Made by a program: the position numbers and the translations under genes | Source: Methylobacterium sp. NEAU K | Lineage (GTDB): Bacteria > Pseudomonadota > Alphaproteobacteria > Rhizobiales > Beijerinckiaceae | Direction: 5' to 3' | DNA length: 64,000 nucleotides | NCBI RefSeq assembly: GCF_030700285.1 | Contig: NZ_JAUYZJ010000001.1 | Coordinates: forward strand, 1 to 64,000 | Shown here: positions 30,588-39,114 of the stretch, piece by piece | Layout: the number at the start of each line of letters is the position of its first letter | Numbering within the stretch: the stretch's first letter is position 1 | Notes under the pieces: model-generated | The model's database searches: none | What the model was told of the DNA's origin: nothing | The model's input: the letters and a program-made list of their open reading frames with translations, nothing else

Positions 30588-31101
30588 GCGAGAAGGGCCT
30601 CCACTGGCGCGCGACGCTCGGCGCCGCGCGAAACCGTGTTCTTCCGGGCGGGATACCCGGTTTGCCTCGCCGTTCCCGGGATCCGCGCTCCATGACGGGC
30701 GAGAACCCGGGCGTTCCCCGGCGCGGCCGTGCAAACGCCTGAAACGTCCACCGAGGGCACCCTCGGCGGTCGTTCGCGTGCAACTCCTAATCCAAGGAAA
30801 CAGAAGGTGTTTCGGCCGGAGGGAGCACGTCTGGCGCAAGCGACGGCAGGCGGATTGTGTATCACAATCCGACGCGCAGATCAAAGCATCCCTGAAGAAG
30901 CACGCGCGGAGCGAGCGCGGCCGCCAAGAGTTTTTACACCGGCCGTACCGGAGAGAAATGACGTGGCCGCGGATCAGGGCCTCACTTAACGCGGGTCGAA
31001 GGTCGTTTTGCCGATGATCCACAGGCTGTCCGGCAGGGCATCCCCGATCGCAACATCGTGAGGCGAGCCGAGGTCCGGCTTCAGCGGGGCTGCGGACCCG
31101 C
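30588..31101. other. 514-bp non-coding region upstream of carD
   Basis: No convincing gene is present. The region holds an inverted repeat CCGAGGG/CCCTCGG at 30751-30766 and a perfect 21-bp palindrome at 30851-30871. An A/T-richer patch near 30780-30800 and 30930-30945 may hold the carD promoter. The length is unusual for this compact, same-strand gene row. Confidence 0.5.
30851..30871. promoter_or_regulatory. perfect 21-bp palindrome, putative operator
   Basis: Nine-base arms CGGATTGTG and CACAATCCG flank TAT. A 3-base loop makes an RNA hairpin awkward, so a dimeric DNA-binding protein is the simpler reading. It lies 264 bases upstream of the carD start and 231 bases past the fdxA stop. No regulator is identified. 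Confidence 0.45.
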
Positions 31102-31440
31102 TTAGTCCCCCGAGCCGGGATTGGCCGAGAAATACGCCTCCAGCTTGCCGGCTACCCCATCCCATTCCTTGGCGTCGGTCGGGGCGTCCTTCTTCTGAGT
31201 GATGTTGGGCCAGCTCTTGGCGTAGTCGGCGTTGAGCTTCAGCCACGTCTCGAGATTCGACTCGGTGTCCGGCTTGATCGCCTCGGCCGGGCATTCCGGC
31301 TCGCAGACGCCGCAGTCGATGCACTCGTCCGGATGGATGACGAGCATGTTCTCGCCCTCGTAGAAGCAGTCCACCGGACAGACCTCAACGCAGTCCATGT
31401 ACTTGCACTTGATGCAATTGTCGGTGACGACGTAGGTCAT
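31102..31440 (-). CDS. fdxA: seven-iron ferredoxin FdxA
   Basis: The 112-residue ferredoxin starts [29 protein letters not shown] and has a second cluster motif [12 protein letters not shown], giving one 3Fe-4S and one 4Fe-4S centre. The C-terminal extension ([21 protein letters not shown]) is usual for the alphaproteobacterial 7Fe type. It is a cytosolic electron carrier. Its place between an S4-domain gene and carD is a conserved order in this class. Confidence 0.96.
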   Translation of the reverse strand: MTYVVTDNCIKCKYMDCVEVCPVDCFYEGENMLVIHPDECIDCGVCEPECPAEAIKPDTESNLETWLKLNADYAKSWPNITQKKDAPTDAKEWDGVAGKLEAYFSANPGSGD

Positions 31441-31657
31441 CGGCTATCTTCGTCCCAAAAATACCGGTCGATCCAGGCGGAACCTTGCAGGCCCGCGCGC
31501 CCGGGTGGCGCGTCGATGGTGCGCCGCGCGACCCGGTTCGGAGCCCGGGCCTTCGGATGCCAACGGCTCTAGACCCTGCCTTCCGGACTGACAAGCGCGC
31601 GGGCGCCGCACGGCGCCCTCGATCCGCTTCTCGCCCGGCCGCTGTGGCACCGTCTCA

Positions 31658-31951
31658 TCACCCGGGCGGCTTGTCGCTCGTCGGACCGCCGGCCAGATCG
31701 TCGTAGAGAAGCCGTGCTTCCGGGGCCGGTCCCCGCCGTTCGCCGAGGCCGCGCACCCGCACGGCCAGGGTCGCGTGGGGCGCGGCCACCGTCACCACGT
31801 CGCCGATCCCGACACCCTTGGCCGGGTTCTCGGCCCGCGTTCCGTTGACCCGAACGAAGCCGTCCTCGGCGAGGCGCGCGGCCAGCGAACGGGTCCGCGC
31901 GAAGCGCGCGAACCACAGCCACTTGTCGAGCCGCTGCCGATCCTCCCGCAT
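31658..31951 (-). CDS. S4-domain RNA-binding protein (Hsp15-like)
   Basis: The 97-residue protein is almost entirely an S4 domain: QRLDKWLWFARFARTRSLAARLAEDGFVRVNGTRAENPAKGVGIGDVVTV. It resembles Hsp15, which binds stalled 50S subunits carrying nascent chains after heat shock. It begins 9 bases after the helicase stop, so the two are probably co-transcribed. Confidence 0.9.
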   Translation of the reverse strand: MREDRQRLDKWLWFARFARTRSLAARLAEDGFVRVNGTRAENPAKGVGIGDVVTVAAPHATLAVRVRGLGERRGPAPEARLLYDDLAGGPTSDKPPG

Positions 31952-31960
31952 CCGGGGGTG

Positions 31961-34900
31961 TCAGCGCTTCCCGCCGTCGCCGGCCTCGAGCTGGGCCTTG
32001 AGCGCCGCCAGCTTGGCGAAGGGCGAGTCGGGATCCGGGGCCCGCTCGCGCCGCGGCGGACGCTGGTCGGGCCGCGGACCGGACTGGCGCTGCTCGGCAC
32101 TGCGCTGATCGTCCCGGCGCTCCGGACGGCCGCCCTCGAAGCGGTCGCGGCGGGGCCCCCGATCGCGCCCGCCGCGCGGGCCGCCCTCGTTGCCGGGGCG
32201 CTCGCCGCCCTCGGCACGTCGGTGCTCGGGCCGCCCGCCCTCCGGACGTCCCGGTCCCTGGTGCTGACCCTGCTGGCCGCTCTCGCGCCCCCGACCTGCG
32301 CCGCGTGGACGGTTCTGCGGGCGGGGATGGGCCGGACGCTGGTGGCGCTGCAGGCGCCAGACCTCGATCTGCGGTTGCTCCGCGGCAGCCTCACTGTCCG
32401 GGCCGACGGCGTCGGCATCCGCCGCGTCGGCCACGGAAGCGGCCTCGGTCGGCTCGGACTGGGATTCGGCGGCGTCGGACGTCGCGGTGGCTCCGGCCTC
32501 GGGGGCCTCCGCGGCCTCGGCCGGGACGTCCTCCGTCGGGGTCGGCTCCTCGGTCACCGGCTCCGGTCCGGACTCGGCCACGGATTCCACGGGCTGGGGC
32601 TCGGCATCGGTCCCGGGCGTACCCTCGGCCTCGGGGGACGGCGCGTCGGCGATGTGCTCCGCCGGCTCCGCATCTGATATCGGGGCCTCGTCGCCGGCGG
32701 TGTCGGCCTCCGCGGCTCTGGCCGCGGCCTCTGCCTCCTCGCCCGTCGCCTCGGTCTCGCTCGCAGGGACGGGTTCCGAGGCCGCGGTCACCGCGACCGG
32801 CGCGGTCGCGGCGGCCGGGAGCAGCGGCACGGTGATGGCGGGGCCGGGGCGGCCCTCCGACGTGTAGCCCAGCGACTTCAGGATCGAGGCGAAATCCTCG
32901 CCCGAGCAGCCGACCAGGGAGGTCATCCCGACGGTGGCCACGAAACCATCGCCGTCGGCCGTGCCGTCCGGCGGGGCGCCCGGTGTGGTGCCGGGGCGAT
33001 AGGCGATGGCCGGACGGATCAGGTCGGCGAGCCGCTCCAGGATGTCGACCCGCACCGCCCGCTCGCCGCTGACGCGGAAGCCGGCTGCCCGGTAGAGGCC
33101 CTTGGCGATCTCGCGATCGACCTTGATCGAGGTTCGGCCGGACCCGGCGAGATGCGCGATCTCGTCGAGGCCGCGCTGGTCGAGGCCGCCGTTGCGCAGG
33201 GCCCAGAGCTGCGCCGCAAGGGTGCGCGGTGCCGGCTTCAGCAGGGCCGGCAGAAAGATGTGGTAGGCGCCGAAGCGCACCCCGTGCCGGCGGAGCGCCC
33301 CACGGCCCTCCTGATCGAGGCTGCGCATCTCGTGGGCGACCTTCGAGCGCTCCAGCACGCCGAGCGATTCGACCACCTGGTAGCCGATACCCTTGGCGAG
33401 GCCGGTGAGGTCGGCAGCGGTCTCGATCTCCATGAGCGGGCCGAGCAGGCGGACGATGGTGGCTTTCAGCCAGGCATCCAGCCGCGCCTCGACCTTCTCG
33501 CGGTGCGCCCCTGTCAGGCTGTCATCGGCGAGCAGCCGAATCTGCGGGGCGAACAGCTTCTCGCCGGGGTTCAGTTTGGCGACGGGCGCCCCGGTCCAGC
33601 GGATCGTGCCGTCATGCGACAGCACGAGGGTCGAATCGGCGGTCGCCGCGAAGCGGTCGGCCCGAGACTCGATCTCTCCGGAGAGCGCCTTCTCGGCGGC
33701 GCTCCTCAGAGTCTTAGCCTCGTGCCCCTCGGCGCTGGCGTCCGGGACGAATAGGAATCCATGCAGGTGACCGACATGCTGACCCTCGACGGTGACGTCA
33801 CCGTCGGCGGTGATCTGGGCTTCGAGCATCGTGTTCTCTCTCAGGCGCCGCATCAGGACGCTTGTGCGCCGGTCGACGAAGCGGCTCGCGAGGCGTTCGT
33901 GCAGGGCGTCTGACAGCCTGTCCTCTACCCGACGTGTCTCGCCCTGCCAATGTTCAGGGTCGCGCAGCCAATCGGGGCGGTTGGCCACGAAGGTCCAGGT
34001 GCGCCCCTGGGCGATCCGCCGGGACAGCGTGTCGATGTCGCCGTCGGTGCGGTCGATCATCGCCACGTGCTCGGCGAACCACGTATCGGGGATGCGTCCA
34101 GCCATGCCCTTCATGAGGAAGCGGAAGAGCTGCGCCACCAGGTCGGCATGCACCTGCGGGTGGACCTTGCGGTAATCCGGCACGCCGCAGACGTCCCAGA
34201 GCCGCCTGACCGTGGACTGGCTCCGCGCCATGTCGCGGATGTCGTCCTCGCGCATCAGGATCTCGAGCGCCTGCTGGTCCTCGCCCATGGGTGCGCGCGT
34301 GAGACCCGATTCGCGGGGGTGCTCGTCGAGGCTCGCCTGGAGCGCCTCCAGGCTGCCGAAGCTGAGATCCGGATTGCGCCACTGCAGGATGCGCAAGGGA
34401 TCGAAATCGTGGCTCTCCAGGCGCTCGACCATCTCGGCCTCGAAGGGCGGGCAGCGTCCCGTGGAGCCGAAGGTCCCGTCCGCGAGATGGCGCCCGGCGC
34501 GGCCGGCGATCTGGCCCATCTCGGCGGGCGTGAGCTTGCGGAAGCGGGTGCCGTCGTATTTCCAGTTCGCCGCGAAGGCGACGTGGTCGACGTCGAGGTT
34601 CAGGCCCATCCCGACCGCATCGGTGGCGACGAGGTAATCCACGTCCCCCGCTTGGTACATCTCGACCTGGGCGTTGCGTGTCCGCGGCGAAAGCGCCCCG
34701 AGGACCACCGCGGCCCCCCCGCGCTGGCGGCGGATCAGCTCGGCGATGGCGTAGACCTCCTCGGCCGAGAAGGCGACGATCGCGGTGCGCCGGGGCAGGC
34801 GCGACAGCCGCTTCTCGCCCGCGAAGGTCAGGTTCGAAAGCCGCGGCCGCGTCGTGGTGTGGACGTTCGGAATCAGGTCCTGGACCAGCGGCAGCATCGT

Positions 34901-35326
34901 CGCTGAGCCGATGAGCAGCGTCTCCTCCCGGCCACGCACGTAGAGGAGGCGGTCGGTGAAGACGTGGCCGCGATCCATGTCGGCGGCGAGCTGGATCTCG
35001 TCGATGGCGACGTAGGCCACGTCGAGGTCGCGGGGCATCGCCTCGATCGTGCAGATCCAGTAGCGCGGCCGGTCCGGCTTGATCTTCTCCTCGCCGGTCA
35101 CCAGCGCGACCTTCTCGGGGCCGACCTTGGCGACCACCCGCAGGTAGACCTCCCGGGCGAGCAGCCGCAGGGGCAGACCGATCATGCCGGTCGGGTGCGC
35201 GAGCATCCGCTCGATGGCGAGATGCGTCTTGCCGGTGTTGGTCGGCCCGAGGACCGCCGTGACGCCGCGGGCGCGGACATCGCGGGGCAGGGAGCGGCGG
35301 GGGAGGGGGCGGAGCGGCGCGTCGAT
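31961..35326 (-). CDS. SUV3-like superfamily 2 RNA/DNA helicase with long acidic and basic tail; unusual start
   Basis: The protein of about 1,120 residues has Walker A (GPTNTGKT), a DEIQ-type motif II (VAIDEIQLAAD), motif VI (QIAGRAGR), a C-terminal helicase part, an acidic Ala/Glu linker and an Arg/Gly-rich RNA-binding-like tail. It resembles mitochondrial SUV3-type helicases found in alphaproteobacteria. The first in-frame ATG (35206) lies after Walker A, so coding must begin upstream. Between it and the in-frame TAG at 35450-35452 there is no ATG, GTG or TTG. ATC 35326 has AAGGA ten bases upstream and is used here; CTG 35290 or 35410 are alternatives, and a frameshift or base error is possible. 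Confidence 0.82.
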   Translation of the reverse strand: MDAPLRPLPRRSLPRDVRARGVTAVLGPTNTGKTHLAIERMLAHPTGMIGLPLRLLAREVYLRVVAKVGPEKVALVTGEEKIKPDRPRYWICTIEAMPRDLDVAYVAIDEIQLAADMDRGHVFTDRLLYVRGREETLLIGSATMLPLVQDLIPNVHTTTRPRLSNLTFAGEKRLSRLPRRTAIVAFSAEEVYAIAELIRRQRGGAAVVLGALSPRTRNAQVEMYQAGDVDYLVATDAVGMGLNLDVDHVAFAANWKYDGTRFRKLTPAEMGQIAGRAGRHLADGTFGSTGRCPPFEAEMVERLESHDFDPLRILQWRNPDLSFGSLEALQASLDEHPRESGLTRAPMGEDQQALEILMREDDIRDMARSQSTVRRLWDVCGVPDYRKVHPQVHADLVAQLFRFLMKGMAGRIPDTWFAEHVAMIDRTDGDIDTLSRRIAQGRTWTFVANRPDWLRDPEHWQGETRRVEDRLSDALHERLASRFVDRRTSVLMRRLRENTMLEAQITADGDVTVEGQHVGHLHGFLFVPDASAEGHEAKTLRSAAEKALSGEIESRADRFAATADSTLVLSHDGTIRWTGAPVAKLNPGEKLFAPQIRLLADDSLTGAHREKVEARLDAWLKATIVRLLGPLMEIETAADLTGLAKGIGYQVVESLGVLERSKVAHEMRSLDQEGRGALRRHGVRFGAYHIFLPALLKPAPRTLAAQLWALRNGGLDQRGLDEIAHLAGSGRTSIKVDREIAKGLYRAAGFRVSGERAVRVDILERLADLIRPAIAYRPGTTPGAPPDGTADGDGFVATVGMTSLVGCSGEDFASILKSLGYTSEGRPGPAITVPLLPAAATAPVAVTAASEPVPASETEATGEEAEAAARAAEADTAGDEAPISDAEPAEHIADAPSPEAEGTPGTDAEPQPVESVAESGPEPVTEEPTPTEDVPAEAAEAPEAGATATSDAAESQSEPTEAASVADAADADAVGPDSEAAAEQPQIEVWRLQRHQRPAHPRPQNRPRGAGRGRESGQQGQHQGPGRPEGGRPEHRRAEGGERPGNEGGPRGGRDRGPRRDRFEGGRPERRDDQRSAEQRQSGPRPDQRPPRRERAPDPDSPFAKLAALKAQLEAGDGGKR

Positions 35327-35406
35327 GGTCGGCGGTTCCTTCGGACGGGAAGGCCGTCGCGGCGCCGTGGTGGCGCGTGCGGGGAAGACTCGGTCGGCCG
35401 GTCGCG

Positions 35407-35730
35407 TCAGGGACGATAGGGCCGGGTCGAGCCACCCCCATATGGGATGCTACCGCGGCCAGTTCCAACATCCGGCCCGACCTGCGGGTAGATGTCGATC
35501 TGCGTGGTCGGCGTCCCGGGCTGCGGGGCGACGTCGGCGCACAGCGTATCGGGAACCGCAGTGAGCGGGCCGTGCCGCGGCGGGCGGTGCTCGATCACCT
35601 CGGCCGACGAGAAGGCGTCGCCGCCGCAACCGGATCGGGCGGATCCGGCCGTCAGCGGATGCGCAACGGCCGATCCGGCGAAAGCGCCGGTGGTCAAGGC
35701 GAAGGCGATTCGGAGGCGAAGCGGGCACAT
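35407..35730 (-). CDS. secreted hypothetical protein
   Basis: From ATG 35730 the 107-residue product has a signal peptide (MCPLRLRIAFALTTGAFAGSAVA) and a mature part with three cysteines and a Gly/Pro-rich end (PQVGPDVGTGRGSIPYGGG). It is probably periplasmic. No family is recognised. It ends about 80 bases before the inferred helicase start on the same strand. Confidence 0.6.
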   Translation of the reverse strand: MCPLRLRIAFALTTGAFAGSAVAHPLTAGSARSGCGGDAFSSAEVIEHRPPRHGPLTAVPDTLCADVAPQPGTPTTQIDIYPQVGPDVGTGRGSIPYGGGSTRPYRP

Positions 35731-36554
35731 GCGCGGATTATCGCCGGGAAGATGAAAAATTTGAGCGCTTCCGCGGGCGATGCGGCGAAGGGCTGTGTGT
35801 TTTGGCCTCCGGACGTGATGCGCCGCCATGGGCCCGCGTGCCGGACCATTCGGCGGCCGTAGAGCGCCGCGCTCGATCGTCGCGGATCGCGGCGCATTTC
35901 GCGGTCCCCACCCGCTCCAGAGATGCGGCAACGGAAGGGCGGGCGATCACAGGCTGGCAGGGCGATTCTTCAAGGCCGGGTCGAACGCCATATTGCGTTT
36001 TCTCGGGATGGGACGCTTTCGCCGACGGCGGGACCTTGCAGCGGTATCGCCTCGCCGGCTTGGGGCGCCGATATATAGACGATTGGTCAGCTCCAACAGG
36101 ATCGTCAGTACGGCGGCGGCTGCCTGTGCCCCGGATTCGGCCTGTCGGTCCGCGTGCGGACGCAGGGCGCGCCGATCAGAATGGACGGGACGATGATTGA
36201 GACCAGTCTAAGGAATCTGATCGCCGTGAATTCTGTGGGGGCACATGTCGTGTCCGGCGGGCGCAGGCGCGCGAGGACGCATCTCCTCGCGGGAAAAAGG
36301 TAACGACCGACAGGCCTTCCTAGATCGCCAGGAACTGGGCATCGAGCCATAGGCCCAAATGGAACAGCAGTACAGAGAGCAAGGCGTTCCCTCGTACCCC
36401 GTCGAGGGCCGTGCAATATCTTATCGAGCTCGAAAAGACCTGCGTTTCCAACTTTAGCGGGCCATGATACAGTAATGGCAGAACAAGAAAGCGGTCGCGC
36501 AGGGCGGGCGCCGGTGCTCAATGTCGATCCAAGATTACAATTTAAAGATGTGAA
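35731..36554. other. 824-bp gap without supported genes, falling GC towards the glycosyltransferase
   Basis: Several frames are open by chance but none has a protein-like start or composition. GC content drops noticeably from about 36,190 on, continuing into the glycosyltransferase. No tRNA, integrase or terminal repeat that would mark an island edge was found. It may contain the glycosyltransferase promoter and decayed DNA. Confidence 0.5.
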
Positions 36555-37586
36555 ATGTCAGGACCGTTTGGGGTGGATGCTGCTGGCAAAACTGTTTCCG
36601 TCGTCATTGCTACGTACAACGGTTCAGTATTTATCCGTTCGCAGCTCGAAAGCGTCATCAGCCAAAGTTTCAAGCCGCTTGAGGTCATCATCTCCGATGA
36701 TGGTTCGACGGACGACACGTTGGCGATCGTCCGTTCGGTAGCGAGCCATTGCGATATTCCAATCATCATTAAGGTGAATGCGGTCAATCTCGGCTTCAGG
36801 GACAATTTTTTGGCCGCATCTTTGGATGCCAAAGGCGACTTCATTGCATTCTGCGACCAGGATGATATTTGGGATTTGACGAAACTGGAGTGCGCCGCAG
36901 CCTATTTTTGCAACAAGAATATTTCCCTGATCGTTCATTCCGCTGCCAGCTTGGAACAATCCACCGGCAGGCTGGTGAAATTCTCGCAGGGCATTCGTCA
37001 GGCGGGTATCAAGCCGCCTCTCAGCTACGATCCGTGGCTGACGTTCTTCGGATTTTCGATCGTTTTTCGCCGCGAGTTGCTTTATCTGGCGGATATCAAT
37101 GCTCGGTTCACGGATTTCATCGCTCCCAAGGAGAAAATCGCACACGATCGATGGATCATGTTTCTGGGCCAGGTGGTCGGGGAGACGGCTGAGCTGGATC
37201 TTCCGTTGGTCAAATACCGGCAACATGCAGCGAATCTCTTCGGCGACGGCCGCCGTGGCCGGAAAGCCAATGCTCAAAAGCCCATTCAAGTGTTCGACGA
37301 CTATATATCGGCCACGTCAGGCATGATCGATGTGATCCGCGATCTGCCGCACGACACCGTCGCCGATTTCCCCCTCTTCGATCGCGCCAAGGCGCTTCAC
37401 TTCTTCCAGAGAGCCCTGCGCCAATTGGAGTGCAGAAGGGGCGTCTATGTCACGCGTCACCGGGGATTGGCCCTGTGGAGCGTGATCGGGAATATCCGAT
37501 CCGGCATCTATAGATCCGTGCACAGCGATACCGTTCGGTGGCGCTCGATCGCGCGGGATCTCAAGTTTTGTCTGACGCGCTCGTAG
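36555..37586 (+). CDS. family 2 glycosyltransferase, probably acquired
   Basis: The 343-residue enzyme has the GT-A fold start SVVIATYNGSVFIRSQLESV, the nucleotide-binding ISDDGSTDDT and the metal-binding DQDD (FIAFCDQDDIW). It should transfer a sugar from a nucleotide donor to a surface polysaccharide or lipid. Base composition is clearly lower in GC than the flanks, with AT-rich codons such as aat, att and ttt, and there is no clear ribosome site before ATG 36555. It stands alone between an 824-bp gap and a convergent TetR gene. Recent transfer is inferred. Confidence 0.85.
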   Translation: MSGPFGVDAAGKTVSVVIATYNGSVFIRSQLESVISQSFKPLEVIISDDGSTDDTLAIVRSVASHCDIPIIIKVNAVNLGFRDNFLAASLDAKGDFIAFCDQDDIWDLTKLECAAAYFCNKNISLIVHSAASLEQSTGRLVKFSQGIRQAGIKPPLSYDPWLTFFGFSIVFRRELLYLADINARFTDFIAPKEKIAHDRWIMFLGQVVGETAELDLPLVKYRQHAANLFGDGRRGRKANAQKPIQVFDDYISATSGMIDVIRDLPHDTVADFPLFDRAKALHFFQRALRQLECRRGVYVTRHRGLALWSVIGNIRSGIYRSVHSDTVRWRSIARDLKFCLTRS

Positions 37587-37626
37587 GCGATCGAGGCGCC
37601 CGCGAGGGTCGCGGACTCCGGACCGG

Positions 37627-38292
37627 CTACCCCTTCGGCCTGCGGCGGGCGATCGCCTGCGCGGCCTGCGGCATCTCCTGCGGCAGCCCGAGATAGCCGA
37701 ACACCGCGCGCAGGACGCGGTGTTCCAGTGCCCCGCGATCCCGCTCGCCCCGCTCGCCCGCCGCATCGACCATACCCCGCAGGAGCGCGAACAGGTCTCC
37801 CGCGGCCGTCTCAGGTTCGACCGGCGGAGCGGGTTCGAAGCGCGCCAGCAGCGCCAGGATCGCGTCCGTGATCGCCCGGGTGACCGCGTCCAGGCTCTCG
37901 GCAAGCTGGAGCCGGCTCTCCTCCCGATCGAGCAGGAGCGCAAGGCGCGGCCGGGCCATCTGGTGGGCGACAGCCGCACGCACGATCAGGCGAAGGCCGT
38001 GCCCCGGCGTCGCCGCCGCTGTTGCGGCCCGCACCGCCTCCACGAGCAGGCCGGTCTCCCGGTTCACCAGGGAAGCGGTCAGCGCGTCCTTGCCGGGGAA
38101 GTACTGGTAGACCGAACCGACCGAGACGCCGGCCCGCTCGGCCACGGCATTGGTCGTGTAGCCGGCAAGGCCGCGCTCCTCGAGAACGCGAGCCGCGCCT
38201 TCGAGAATCGTCCGCACCGTTTCGGCGGAGCGGGATTGTCCCGGCCTTTTCCGCGGCTTGAGAGCCCGTCCGCGCGTCGTCCCGGCGGTCAT
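37627..38292 (-). CDS. TetR/AcrR family transcriptional regulator
   Basis: The 221-residue protein starts with a basic segment, then the TetR helix-turn-helix (RTILEGAARVLEERGLAGYTTNAVAERAGVSVGSVYQYFPGK written in parts: GYTTNAVAERAG, SVGSVYQYFPGKDAL). The C-terminal ligand domain is helical and generic. It is divergent from the darcynin gene across 75 bp, so it probably represses that gene and itself. The inducer is unknown. Confidence 0.9.
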   Translation of the reverse strand: MTAGTTRGRALKPRKRPGQSRSAETVRTILEGAARVLEERGLAGYTTNAVAERAGVSVGSVYQYFPGKDALTASLVNRETGLLVEAVRAATAAATPGHGLRLIVRAAVAHQMARPRLALLLDREESRLQLAESLDAVTRAITDAILALLARFEPAPPVEPETAAGDLFALLRGMVDAAGERGERDRGALEHRVLRAVFGYLGLPQEMPQAAQAIARRRPKG

Positions 38293-38367
38293 GAATGCGA
38301 GTTCGCCGCCGGGACAGCCGGAGGCATCATCGCCGCGTCCAGACAGACCCATGGAGCGGTAATTCCC

Positions 38368-38724
38368 ATGTCCGACCAGACCTTCGATCCCAAGCTGACG
38401 GTCTTCATGCTCGTGAAGACGTCCCCTGAATGGCTCGCCCTGTCGATCGACGATCGCTTCACCCGATTGCGGGACGTGTTCGAGCCGATCCTGCGCCAAC
38501 ACGCCGAAACGGTGAAGCTGCGCTTCTACGACGCGGAATTCTACAGCGCCCGCGTGACCGATCTCTGGATTTGGGAGGCCAACGACCACCACGCCTACGA
38601 ATGCGTCGTCGAGGCTCTGCGCGAGACGGCGTTCTGGGATCGATGGTTCGCGATCGTCGAGATTATCCCGGCCGTCGAGAACGCCTACGCGAAAAATTAC
38701 GGCCGCGCGCCTTTGGCTGCCTGA
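38368..38724 (+). CDS. darcynin family protein
   Basis: The 118-residue protein follows the darcynin pattern: TVFMLVKTSPEWLALSIDDR, ILRQHAETVKLRFYDAEFYSARVTDLWIWEA, and ALRETAFWDRWFAIVEIIPAVENAYA. The family is a small ferredoxin-like alpha/beta fold without known function. It is divergent from a TetR regulator, an arrangement that suggests an inducible detoxification or small-molecule role. Confidence 0.82.
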   Translation: MSDQTFDPKLTVFMLVKTSPEWLALSIDDRFTRLRDVFEPILRQHAETVKLRFYDAEFYSARVTDLWIWEANDHHAYECVVEALRETAFWDRWFAIVEIIPAVENAYAKNYGRAPLAA

Positions 38725-38736
38725 CGCGGGCCAGGC

Positions 38737-39027
38737 TCAGCCGGCCCCCTCGACCAGCACGACCTCGCCGATGCCGGCGGGCAGGCGCTTGGCCTTGGCT
38801 TCCTGGTATTCAGGAGAAAAATAATAAGCCCGCGCCGCGTCGTAGGAATCGAATTCCAGCACGACGTTGCGCGGCCGCGCCTCCCCTTCGAGGGCCTCGC
38901 AGCGCCCGCCGCGCACCAGGGGCTTGGCGCCGTGGAGGCGCATCGCCGTGGAGGCCATCTCGGCATAGGCCGCGTAGGTCTCCGGATCGGTGACCGTCAT
39001 GCGGACGATGATGTAGCCCTTCGGCAT
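38737..39027 (-). CDS. DUF1330 family protein
   Basis: The 96-residue protein starts MPKGYIIVRMTVTDPETYAAYAEM and contains NVVLEFDSYDAARAYYFSPEYQEAKAKR, the DUF1330 dimeric alpha-beta-barrel signature. The family resembles small monooxygenase or YCII-type folds, and its function is unknown. It converges on the darcynin gene with 12 bases between them. Confidence 0.9.
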   Translation of the reverse strand: MPKGYIIVRMTVTDPETYAAYAEMASTAMRLHGAKPLVRGGRCEALEGEARPRNVVLEFDSYDAARAYYFSPEYQEAKAKRLPAGIGEVVLVEGAG

Positions 39028-39114
39028 TGCCCTGGCCCCTCCCTGTCGCGGCTGTCGCGCCGGATGGGCGTGCCCGGAAATCGACCGCCGGTCAAAGGCG
39101 GATCGCGGCCGACG

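Noticed and set aside
33954-35471. Alternative minus frame with an ATG upstream of the helicase, suggesting a frameshifted true start
   Set aside because: The product in that frame is Arg/Pro/His-rich shadow sequence. The frame with Walker A already reads sensible protein upstream of the ATG, so a near-cognate start is simpler; a frameshift is left as an alternative.
36475-36741. 88-codon plus frame just before and overlapping the glycosyltransferase
   Set aside because: It overlaps most of the glycosyltransferase 5' end in another frame and has Ser/Arg-rich shadow composition.
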